Below are positions 1-4,980 of a stretch of DNA of 7,357 bases, one piece after another. A program made the translations under genes and the position numbers. The notes beneath the pieces are model-generated. The model searched no databases and had not been told where the DNA came from. It saw only the letters and a program-made list of their open reading frames with translations. The stretch's first letter is position 1; the number at the start of each line of letters is the position of its first letter. Source of the DNA: Clostridia bacterium (GTDB lineage Bacteria; Bacillota_E; RBS10-35; JAJYVN01); the NCBI GenBank assembly GCA_027335515.1, contig DAHWHT010000347.1, positions 1 through 7,357 on the forward strand. Direction: 5' to 3'.

Positions 1-171
1 CATAACTTGCGGTGATTGCCGTTCAATCTGGAGCCCACCTCCGTCACCACTCCATGCACCGGCAGTCCGCCCGCCGTCGCCCACACCGTCACCCAGGCGA
101 CCTGCCGCTCCAAGTCGGCCCGCGGTAACGTAGGCGATGCCTTCCCGGCGGGCCCAGTCCGACAGCTTCAT
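1..171 (-). pseudogene. IS607-family serine resolvase/transposase (tnpA), internally deleted and frameshifted, partial at window edge
   Basis: From the ATG at 171-169 the minus strand encodes MKLSDWARREGIAYVTA, the characteristic start of the MerR-like DNA-binding domain of IS607 TnpA. At about 125-119 the reading frame shifts by one. From 119 to 3 the other frame encodes 39 residues with ADLERQVAWVTVWATAGGLP and then VHGVVTEVGSRLNG, the recognisable core of the IS607 resolvase domain. In intact relatives roughly 45-50 residues separate these blocks: the rest of the MerR-like helices and the YARVSS strand with the catalytic serine. Here the blocks are fused directly, so about 140 bp is missing, catalytic Ser included. 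The usual GSGLNG is also changed to GSRLNG. The product cannot be an active recombinase. Both fragments stay free of stops, which suggests recent decay. The gene would continue beyond position 1. Confidence 0.8.
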
Positions 172-237
172 AGACCCAGCACAGCACATATTTGCGTAGA
201 AATGACTATAATCTCGTCAGCAGTTGGCTACCCCCCC
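1..237 (-). mobile_element. Left end of a decayed IS607-family element (continues past the left edge)
   Basis: The segment holds the 5' part of an IS607-type serine-resolvase gene read on the minus strand, plus about 60 bases of leader (172-230) that are clearly more AT-rich than the flanking DNA. On the regulator side it ends in a run of seven G (minus strand, 237-231). IS607-family transposases are known to insert at GG dinucleotides without making target duplications, so this run is the expected kind of junction; the exact base cannot be fixed inside the run. The associated tnpB, if still present, would lie beyond position 1. The resolvase gene is internally deleted, so the copy looks non-autonomous. 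The family assignment rests on the resolvase similarity alone, because the other end is outside the window. Confidence 0.7.
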
Positions 238-1023
238 GGCGGTGATGCCTGCCTCCGCCAGGAGCCGGTCGAGCAGTTGGCGCGCGCCGGAACCGACCTC
301 GCGGTTGGCCAACCGGATGTCCCTGCGCCGCAGATCGGTCGCATCGTGGAAGCCCTTGGGGTTTCCCGGCGCCAGCAGCCAGCCCATTTGCCAGCGCGCC
401 ACGCGGAAGCGGGCCACGGGTTGCGCCGGCGGCGGTGCTGCGGTGACACCGTGGTGGTGGATCGCCGCGCCATGGACCTCGCGACGCGCCTGTTGGGCCG
501 CGGCGCCGGCGTTCGCCGCATGCCACCACAGGGCGTCCATGCCGCGGGTCAGCCGGCGCGCGTGGGCGGCGAGCAGGCCCAGGGCCGGGTCGCACCCGGC
601 CAGGAAGAGCGTCGGACCGGCCCCCGGCAGGCGATGCACCCGCACGGTTCCGGGTTCGTCCGCCGGTCGTGCGATGCCATGCGCCGCCACCCCGCCCCAA
701 CACATCGCCCCCAGGCCGGTCAGCGGGCGCGCCAGCGTGCGGCCGGCCACCGACCCCAGGGCGACGCGCAGTGGTGCCTGCGCCTCGGGGACATGTCCGA
801 CGACCTCCGCGTCGACGGGCTGGTCCGCCAGCGCAAAGAGGTCCTCGATGCGGCAATCGAGTGCCTGGGCCAGGCGCAGTCCGACCTCAACGCCGGGACC
901 GTAGAGGCCGGCTTCAATCCCGCTGATCGTTTGGCGGCTGACGCCGGCGCGGGCGGCCAGTTCCTGCTGGGTCAGGCGCCGACGTTGGCGCCATTGCCGC
1001 AGGTATGAGCACACGGCGGGCAC
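217..1023 (-). CDS. XRE-family HTH regulator with PBP-like domain, C-terminally truncated by IS607-type insertion
   Basis: The product is 268 residues and cytoplasmic. Residues 6-63 form an XRE/Cro-type helix-turn-helix (RRLTQQELAARAGVSRQTIS, then IEAG). Residues ~84-264 match the substrate-binding PBP-like domain found in HTH regulators related to molybdate-type binding proteins; recognisable blocks are AGCDPALGLLAAH (142-154), GWLLAPGNPKG (214-224) and LANREVGSGARQLLD (238-252). Relatives usually carry roughly 90 more residues after this point. Here the domain breaks off after GITAGG, and four foreign residues (VANC) precede the stop, which lies in transposon sequence. The regulator therefore probably lacks the second lobe of its ligand-binding domain and is likely non-functional as a ligand sensor, though the HTH could still bind DNA. 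The GTG at 1023 is chosen because GGAGGTG lies 5 bases upstream; GTG at 1014 is the alternative. The ligand and target genes are unknown. Confidence 0.8.
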   Translation of the reverse strand: MPAVCSYLRQWRQRRRLTQQELAARAGVSRQTISGIEAGLYGPGVEVGLRLAQALDCRIEDLFALADQPVDAEVVGHVPEAQAPLRVALGSVAGRTLARPLTGLGAMCWGGVAAHGIARPADEPGTVRVHRLPGAGPTLFLAGCDPALGLLAAHARRLTRGMDALWWHAANAGAAAQQARREVHGAAIHHHGVTAAPPPAQPVARFRVARWQMGWLLAPGNPKGFHDATDLRRRDIRLANREVGSGARQLLDRLLAEAGITAGGVANC

Positions 1024-1028
1024 GCGGC

Positions 1029-1035
1029 CACCTCC
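1029..1035 (-). promoter_or_regulatory. Ribosome binding site of the XRE/PBP-like regulator
   Basis: The minus strand reads GGAGGTG, 5 bases before the GTG at 1023-1021 and 14 before the in-frame GTG at 1014. This decides for the upstream start. No convincing -35/-10 pair was found upstream of it. Confidence 0.6.
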
Positions 1036-1562
1036 CGACGGCAGTGGGCAAGGACATTGGACAGAAACGACGCGAATCCTTGCGCCGCGGTGGCCGCCTG
1101 GACCGGGACGGTTGGCGCGGGGATGCGCCACCGCAGGCGGCCGGGGGTTGAGCGGGCGGGGCAGGGCGCCATCCCCGGCAGGCCTCGCCACACGGGCAGG
1201 GCGCACCGGTTTCCGTTTGGGATGTGCGTTGCAGGCGTCCACCTCCCTTGCGCGCTGGTCCATGCCCGTCCGCGGCCCCTGCGGCGACCGTGCGCCGTCG
1301 GATGCCCCAACGCTCGGGTGGGGTGGGGACGGTGCGGCGAGGTTGCGGGTCGTCGGTGGCGAACCCATGCCCGTGAAGCCGACCGGCGCCGGTCCGCGTC
1401 CGCCGGGCACCGTCCTCGACCGTGGCGGTGGCGCCCCGGACGCGGCGGGGCGGTTCGCGGGAGTCGTCCGGGCCGGTCACGCGCCAGGCGGCGCGGGGGC
1501 CAGGGGAAGGGAATGGTCGTGGGGATGGGGCGGCAGAGCGACGGGGCGGGCCCCAACGCGGT

Positions 1563-1577
1563 TGACCCGGCGGGTCA
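1563..1577. repeat. 15-bp perfect palindrome in the corA leader
   Basis: TGACCCG-G-CGGGTCA is a dyad with seven pairs around a central G, lying 55 bases before the corA start codon. It could be an operator half-site pair or a small leader stem. In DNA this GC-rich a dyad of this length is not rare, so confidence is low. Confidence 0.25.
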
Positions 1578-1622
1578 GCTGGACGGGGCGACGGCCGGCA
1601 CCCCGTCCCCACCGGCGGGACC

Positions 1623-1629
1623 GGAGGTG
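1623..1629 (+). promoter_or_regulatory. Ribosome binding site of corA
   Basis: GGAGGTG, with GGAGG ending 5 bases before the ATG at 1633. It settles the corA start over the upstream in-frame ATGs at 1513 and 1525, which have only loose AGGGG/GAAGGG purine tracts and would add a low-complexity Gly/Pro-rich extension. Confidence 0.65.
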
Positions 1630-1632
1630 GAC

Positions 1633-2616
1633 ATGGTGTGCCGGGTGTTTCACGGCGGCCACCATGCGGCAACCGTGGTGCCCTGGGCGGAACTGCGCGA
1701 AGCCCTTGCGGAACCGCAGACCTTCGTCTGGGTGGACGGGGTTGACCCAAGTCCCGCCGAGCTTTCCCGGCTGGCGCAGGCGTTTCACCTGCACCCGCTT
1801 GCGGTGGAAGACATCGTGCATGCGCATCAGCGGCCCAAAATCGAACCGTACGGCGATGGCGACGACGGCTATTGGTTTCTGGTGGTCCACCCGGCAACCC
1901 TGGTGCACGACGAGCTCCAACTCCACGAGATGGCCATTTTCACGGGCAGGCGCTTCCTGATCACCATTCGGCAGCTGCCGGTGTATCCGTTGGAAGACAT
2001 CGAGCGGCGATGGCGGTCGCTCCCCGAGCGGCTGCACGGTGAGAGCGGCCTCCTGCTCTACACGGTGCTGGATGCCGTGGTGGACAGCTACTTCCCCGTG
2101 GCCGACCATTTCGAGGAGCGGGTGGACGCCGTGGAGGCGTTGCTGTTTTCGCCGCGGCCGCGACAGGATGAGGTGCTGCGAGCCATCTTTTCGATGAAGA
2201 AGGACGGCCAGCGGTTCCGGCGCGCCGCGGTGCCGATGCGCGAAATCCTGGCGCCGATCATGCGCGGGGATCTGCCGCTTTTTTCCGAAAGCCAGGCCGC
2301 CTACTTCCGGGATGTGTATGACCATGCCGTGCGGGTGATCGACCAGGCGGACACCACGCGCGACCTGACCAACAGCGCGCTGGACGTGCAGCTGTCCGCG
2401 ACGGCCAACCGCCAGAGCGAGATCTCCAAGCAGCTCACGTTGATTGCGACCGTCTTTCTGCCCCTGAGTTTCATCACCGGTTTTTTCGGCCAGAACTTTT
2501 CGCTGCTCACCTCGCACATCACGAGTCCCACGGCCTTCTGGGTGTTGGGGGTCGCGAGCCAGGTCACGGTGGTGGCCCTGCTGGTCGTCTTTTTCAAGCG
2601 CCGGGGCTGGCTCTAG
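1633..2616 (+). CDS. corA: CorA-family divalent metal cation (Mg2+/Co2+) channel
   Basis: The product is 327 residues, the usual CorA length. CorA forms a homopentameric inner-membrane channel for Mg2+ (and Co2+/Ni2+), gated by metal binding in a large cytoplasmic funnel. The N-terminal ~260 residues are the soluble alpha/beta domain and long stalk helix; FVWVDGVDPSPAEL followed by HLHPLAVEDIVH is typical of the family's start. Two C-terminal membrane helices follow (about 268-287 and 300-320), with a short basic tail KRRGWL. The signature after helix 1 is GFFGQNF (283-289), so GMN is replaced by GQN. Family members with altered GMN exist, but selectivity may differ, so Mg2+ is the default rather than proven substrate. 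The start at 1633 is set by the GGAGG just upstream and gives the standard N-terminus. It stands alone, with no neighbour clearly linked to metal transport. Confidence 0.9.
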   Translation: MVCRVFHGGHHAATVVPWAELREALAEPQTFVWVDGVDPSPAELSRLAQAFHLHPLAVEDIVHAHQRPKIEPYGDGDDGYWFLVVHPATLVHDELQLHEMAIFTGRRFLITIRQLPVYPLEDIERRWRSLPERLHGESGLLLYTVLDAVVDSYFPVADHFEERVDAVEALLFSPRPRQDEVLRAIFSMKKDGQRFRRAAVPMREILAPIMRGDLPLFSESQAAYFRDVYDHAVRVIDQADTTRDLTNSALDVQLSATANRQSEISKQLTLIATVFLPLSFITGFFGQNFSLLTSHITSPTAFWVLGVASQVTVVALLVVFFKRRGWL

Positions 2617-2780
2617 GCCGGGCCACCGGATGGACGGCGGGGTGGTCCGCTGGGGTCCGGTCCGCCGCCCACACCAGGCGCGGAACGCCTTCGGATGTGC
2701 GGCTTCGAAGGCCCGGGCCGGATTCACTGCATCCGCCCCGCCACCCGCCGTTGGGTCCGTTGTGGGTGGCTGGACCACAC

Positions 2781-2800
2781 CCCCGCGTCTTGACGCGGGG
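2781..2800 (+). terminator. Perfect GC-rich stem-loop downstream of corA (terminator-like)
   Basis: CCCCGCGTC (2781-2789) and GACGCGGGG (2792-2800) are exact reverse complements separated by TT; the real loop probably opens to 4-6 bases. On the plus strand CGTTCTTCCCC follows, a weak T-rich tail, so it could end corA transcription 165 bases after its stop. Read on the minus strand, GAAGAACG, then the stem, then GGTGTGGTCC resembles the hairpin-bearing right ends of IS200/IS605-type elements, so a solo transposon end is an alternative. Confidence 0.45.
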
Positions 2801-2862
2801 CGTTCTTCCCCGGCGTGCCCTCGTCTGGCCCGGCGGGTGTCTCGATCGCGAACGGCCGCCGG

Positions 2863-2891
2863 TTGACGGTGCCGATACGCATGGCTACGAT
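2863..2891 (+). promoter_or_regulatory. Sigma-A/sigma-70-type promoter of the padR operon
   Basis: A -35 box TTGACG (2863-2868) and a -10 box TACGAT (2886-2891) are separated by exactly 17 bases. They match the consensus at five and four of six positions. Transcription should begin near 2898, about 33 bases before the padR start codon. It is the best-formed promoter in the window. Confidence 0.65.
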
Positions 2892-2911
2892 GTATCAGAA
2901 GTCGATGCATC
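2874..2911. promoter_or_regulatory. Candidate PadR operator: dyads overlapping the promoter
   Basis: Two overlapping dyads sit on the -10 region and start point. GATAC (2874-2878) pairs with GTATC (2892-2896) across 13 bases. GATGTATC (2889-2896) and GATGCATC (2904-2911), 7 bases apart, match in inverted orientation at 7 of 8 positions. PadR proteins commonly repress their own operons by binding dyads placed like this, so autoregulation is the natural inference. Which dyad is used cannot be told from sequence. Confidence 0.45.
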
Positions 2912-2915
2912 TGAA

Positions 2916-2923
2916 AAGGAGGT
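2916..2923 (+). promoter_or_regulatory. Ribosome binding site of padR
   Basis: AAGGAGGT, a near-ideal Shine-Dalgarno sequence, lies 7 bases before the GTG at 2931. This fixes the start and excludes the longer in-frame extension upstream, which would run through the promoter. Confidence 0.75.
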
Positions 2924-2930
2924 CCTGCGG

Positions 2931-3281
2931 GTGGCTGGGCGAGACGATGAACTTGGGCGGCGGGTGGTCCTGCTCGTGTTGGGTGTGCTCCGGGAGGCGC
3001 CTTTGCACGGCTATGCCATCGCCCGCCGCATCGAGCGCGCTTCAGACGAGGTGTTCTCCCTCGGCGAGGGCGTTCTCTATCCGCTCCTGCACCAGATGGA
3101 ACAGGCCGGCCTCGTCTGCGGCAACTGGGAAGCGGCGGACGGACGCCGGCGCAAGGTCTATGGCCTGACCGACGCCGGGCGACGGCGCTTCGTTCAGGAA
3201 CAGCGGCTATGGGAGCGCGAGGCCGCCGCCGTGCGCCGAGTGCTGGCCATGCGGGAGGGTGTTGCGCTTGCAATGGGATGA
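2931..3281 (+). CDS. PadR-family transcriptional repressor
   Basis: A 116-residue cytoplasmic winged-helix regulator of normal PadR (PF03551) length. The family pattern is clear: LGVLREAPLHGYAI (17-30) and then ARRIER cover the first helices and recognition region, GEGVLYPLLHQMEQAGLV (45-62) is the GxLYPxLxxLexxGL core, and WEAADGRRRKVYGLTDAG (66-83) forms the wing. The C-terminal helix RRFVQEQRLWEREAAAVRRV (84-103) is the expected dimerisation helix. The GTG start follows an almost ideal Shine-Dalgarno sequence. Its 3' end overlaps the start of the next gene, so the two are co-transcribed and probably translationally coupled. PadR/HAAS-domain pairs are a recurrent arrangement in Gram-positive bacteria, in which PadR represses its own operon; the dyads over the promoter fit this. 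The inducing signal is unknown. Confidence 0.9.
   Translation: MAGRDDELGRRVVLLVLGVLREAPLHGYAIARRIERASDEVFSLGEGVLYPLLHQMEQAGLVCGNWEAADGRRRKVYGLTDAGRRRFVQEQRLWEREAAAVRRVLAMREGVALAMG
3253..3259 (+). promoter_or_regulatory. Ribosome binding site of the HAAS-type membrane protein gene
   Basis: GGGAGGG lies inside the end of padR. Its GGAGG core is 9 bases before the TTG at 3268, 3 bases before TTG 3262, and directly abuts GTG 3259. Spacing favours 3268, but the three starts differ by only three residues. Confidence 0.45.
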
Positions 3282-4101
3282 ATACGTCGAGGACCTGACG
3301 GAGGGTATTCGCGACCGCCAGCGGGCGCGCGAGGTCCGGCGGGAGATTCGCACCCATCTGGAAGCGAGCCGCGACGCACTGTTGGCGTCCGGATTGCCCG
3401 AGGTGGAAGCGCAGCGGCGCGCGATGGCCAACTTCGGCGATGTGGTGACCTTGGCTCAGTCGTTCGCCACCGCGCCCGCCACCCCGACGGAGTATTGGCC
3501 TGCGCTTTTTGGCGGCGCCGTCGCCCTGGCCGGGTTGCTTTGCGGCGTGGTGGGCGGCGGGGCCCGCTACGTTCCAGTCCTTTTGGTCTGGTGTGTTGTG
3601 TGGATGGCTGTGCACTGGCGATCCATTGCCGCGTGGTGGATGCAACCGCCACGGTTGCGCGCGATCGGCACCCGGTGGCTCTCGCTGCTGCCCCTGCTTC
3701 GAACCACAGGCCCGTTCGTCGGGGTCGGCGCCCTGACGGCAGCGGGCGCGTGGGGCCTGTATCTATGGGGGTTTGGGGTTCCGGGCCCCCTCGCGCCGCT
3801 CTGGTTCGCCCTCTACGCCGCCACCCTGTGGGCGGGGGGCCGCCTGCTCTGCGCGGGCTCTGGGTGCGTGTATCCGGGGGCCTCGGCCGTGGCCGCCCTC
3901 ACCCTGACGGCCGTGCTGGGCGTGGGGTTCACCGTCCTGCCGCGCTGGAGCCCCCACAGCCCGCTGTCGCTCGTCGTCTTGCTCGGCGCCCTGTACTTCA
4001 GCGGCGAGGCGATCCTCTGGTGGGCGCTTCGCACCTGGTGGCGGTCTGCTGCGAACGCGTCCTTTGGCCCCGGTCCAGAGGTGCCGGGTGAACACGCCTG
4101 A
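3268..4101 (+). CDS. HAAS-type (permease-prefix-like) multi-pass membrane protein paired with PadR
   Basis: The product is 277 residues from the TTG at 3268 (280 from the GTG at 3259). Residues 1-70 are a soluble helical domain: DEYVEDLTEGIRDRQRAREV, then REIRTHLEASRDAL, then GLPEVEAQRRAMANFGD. This is the pattern of HAAS/permease-prefix domains, in which a Y-x-x-x-L helix leads to an E-I-x-x-H-L helix and an A-x-x-x-F-G-D end. About six hydrophobic segments follow (roughly 78-98, 101-117, 148-169, 174-196, 205-224 and 233-254), with little conserved polarity and no recognisable enzyme or transporter motif. HAAS proteins are thought to act with their cognate PadR, perhaps sequestering it at the membrane; the molecular function here is unknown. 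The start overlaps padR by 14-23 bases, implying coupled translation and fixed stoichiometry. Confidence 0.75.
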   Translation: MQWDEYVEDLTEGIRDRQRAREVRREIRTHLEASRDALLASGLPEVEAQRRAMANFGDVVTLAQSFATAPATPTEYWPALFGGAVALAGLLCGVVGGGARYVPVLLVWCVVWMAVHWRSIAAWWMQPPRLRAIGTRWLSLLPLLRTTGPFVGVGALTAAGAWGLYLWGFGVPGPLAPLWFALYAATLWAGGRLLCAGSGCVYPGASAVAALTLTAVLGVGFTVLPRWSPHSPLSLVVLLGALYFSGEAILWWALRTWWRSAANASFGPGPEVPGEHA

Positions 4102-4215
4102 GCCCGGGATGGGGGGCGGCGCAAACGGGCTGCGGCCCAGCGCCGTCCCGCCCTTGCTCGAGGCGCCGCCTCCGCAGGGCGCCGTTGGGGGCGCGCGGCG
4201 CTCGGTCCCCTGGCC

Positions 4216-4237
4216 AGCCGCGCGCGTGCGCGCAGCT
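4216..4237. terminator. GC-rich stem-loop between convergent genes (possible bidirectional terminator)
   Basis: AGC-C-GCGCGC, GT, GCGCGC-A-GCT folds with nine pairs and one mismatch, 6 bases beyond the HIT gene stop. It is the only obvious structure in the 141 bases between the convergent HAAS-type and HIT genes. There is no T tract on either side, so intrinsic termination is uncertain. Confidence 0.25.
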
Positions 4238-4242
4238 GCCTG

Positions 4243-4707
4243 TCAGCCATAGGCGGAGCGGAGCACCCGCCGCAGGCCTGCGGCGATGGACTGGCGCAAC
4301 GCCGCGTGGGCGGCCGGGTCGTAGGCGTGGGCGGGATCGCGCCACATCTCCGGTGCATACTGCCAGACCGGCCGAGCGGCGCGCGGCGCGGGTTCCCACG
4401 CGTAGCGGGGAAAGACGTGGGCGTGCAGGTAGTGGTCGGCATTGCCATAGATGGAGTAGTTGACGCGCAGCGGCTGGCAGGCCAGACGCAGGGCGTCGCC
4501 GACCAGGCCCATGTCCAGGAGGAAATCCTGGCGGCGCCACGCGGGCAGGGATTCCAGGTCGGTCGCGCGGGGTGCCGCGAGCAGCACGCAGTAGCCGGGA
4601 AGGAATTGGGTGTCGCCCAGCACCGCATAGCCGCTGCGCAGGCGGGCCAGCACCATGGGGTTTTCGCCGCGCTCCGCCGAGCCGATGCGGTCGTCGCGCC
4701 AGTCCAC
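4243..4707 (-). CDS. HIT-family nucleotide hydrolase/transferase (Ap4A-hydrolase-like)
   Basis: The product is 154 residues and cytoplasmic. The HIT signature is near residues 92-102, HYLHAHVFPRY, where the Hx-Hx-H triad reads Y93-H95-H97: the first histidine is Tyr, but the nucleophile (H95) and last His are kept. GDTQFLPGYCVLL (31-43) is the HIT beta-strand region contacting the nucleotide, and NYSIYGNADHYLHAH gives the strand before the active site. HIT proteins hydrolyse or transfer nucleotidyl groups, for example on dinucleoside polyphosphates or AMP-lysine; this sequence resembles proteins annotated as Ap4A hydrolase-like, but the substrate is not shown. The GTG start has GAGGAGG 9 bases upstream. 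It is a single gene, convergent with the HAAS-type gene and divergent from the DUF4349 gene, from which it is separated by a strong dyad. Confidence 0.85.
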   Translation of the reverse strand: MDWRDDRIGSAERGENPMVLARLRSGYAVLGDTQFLPGYCVLLAAPRATDLESLPAWRRQDFLLDMGLVGDALRLACQPLRVNYSIYGNADHYLHAHVFPRYAWEPAPRAARPVWQYAPEMWRDPAHAYDPAAHAALRQSIAAGLRRVLRSAYG

Positions 4708-4716
4708 GCGCGCCTT

Positions 4717-4723
4717 CCTCCTC
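4717..4723 (-). promoter_or_regulatory. Ribosome binding site of the HIT gene
   Basis: The minus strand reads GAGGAGG, 9 bases before the GTG at 4707-4705, which fixes that codon as the start. Confidence 0.65.
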
Positions 4724-4743
4724 TGCGTATTCCGCTCATGTCG

Positions 4744-4771
4744 GCCATAATGCCGAGCTCGGCATAACGGC
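4744..4771. promoter_or_regulatory. 28-bp near-perfect dyad, candidate shared operator
   Basis: The centre, ATGCCGAG-CTCGGCAT (4750-4765), is a perfect 16-bp palindrome. Including the flanks GCCATA and AACGGC, 12 of 14 positions pair. It lies about 37 bases upstream of the HIT start and in the most AT-containing part of the intergenic region, where a promoter would be expected. It could bind a dimeric repressor controlling the HIT gene, or both divergent genes. The protein that binds it is unknown. Confidence 0.45.
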
Positions 4772-4980
4772 TACCGATTCCGAGCACCGCGGCCAGGGGT
4801 GCGGGGCGGTCGGCCGGCCCTCGGTTGCCGGGCATGTCCGGTGGATTCCCGGCGGGGCGCGCCCGACCTGCCGTTCGGTCGCCCGCGGCCGGTGGGGAAC
4901 CACACCAGGCGCCGGGCGTCCAATGGGTGGGAGCGGACGCGGGGACAGGGCGGGCAAGGCGGGCGGCGGGGGGTGGCGCG

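Larger units (their letters stand above)
1024..1632. other. 609-base intergenic region without recognisable genes
   Basis: The region lies between the divergent regulator and corA. Open frames cross it on both strands, but they are Arg/Gly/Pro-rich with no conserved-looking block, as expected from very GC-rich DNA. I saw no tRNA and no Mg-sensing M-box-like conserved core upstream of corA. Two perfect palindromes are present, at 1381-1394 (14 bp) and 1563-1577 (15 bp); the second lies in the corA leader. No clear promoter was identified. The region could be a degraded gene or a long untranslated leader. Confidence 0.5.
2617..2930. other. Intergenic region between corA and the padR gene
   Basis: These 314 bases hold no convincing gene. 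They contain the perfect stem-loop at 2781-2800 and, at the right end, the padR promoter, candidate operator dyads and Shine-Dalgarno sequence. An open frame at 2630-2866 has no recognisable features and no good ribosome binding site. Confidence 0.5.
4708..4980. other. Divergent intergenic region between HIT and DUF4349 genes
   Basis: These 273 bases must hold both 5' regulatory regions. They contain the HIT Shine-Dalgarno sequence and the 28-bp dyad at 4744-4771. The rest (4780-4980) is very GC-rich. I found no consensus -35/-10 pair for either gene; TCGGCA and GAATAC at 18-base spacing on the minus strand is only a weak HIT promoter candidate. Confidence 0.5.

Noticed and set aside
207..212. 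Perfect TATAAT on the plus strand inside the IS607 leader
   Set aside because: No -35 box lies at 16-18 bases, and the genes around it read on the minus strand; AT-richness of the transposon end explains it.
16..1008. Long open frame on the plus strand over the XRE/PBP-like gene
   Set aside because: It lies antisense to a gene with clear HTH and PBP-like motifs; its product is Arg/Pro/Ala-rich without conserved blocks, a by-product of very high GC.
1381..1394. 14-bp perfect palindrome GACCGGCGCCGGTC
   Set aside because: All but four of its bases are G or C, and seven-pair dyads are expected several times by chance in a window of this length and composition.
1057..1632. N-terminal extension of CorA by up to 192 residues
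   Set aside because: The extension is low-complexity and unlike CorA; GGAGGTG just before the ATG at 1633 and the family's usual length favour the short form.
1024..1632. Mg2+-sensing M-box riboswitch upstream of corA
   Set aside because: I looked for its conserved core and could not find it; a covariance search would be needed to exclude a divergent one.
2630..2866. 78-codon open frame between corA and padR
   Set aside because: No Shine-Dalgarno sequence, no recognisable motif, and it spans the stem-loop at 2781-2800 and the start of the padR promoter.
1477..3645. 722-codon open frame on the minus strand
   Set aside because: It runs antisense through corA, padR and the HAAS-type gene, all of which have recognisable products; its composition (Arg, Pro, His, Gln) and lack of motifs mark it as a shadow.
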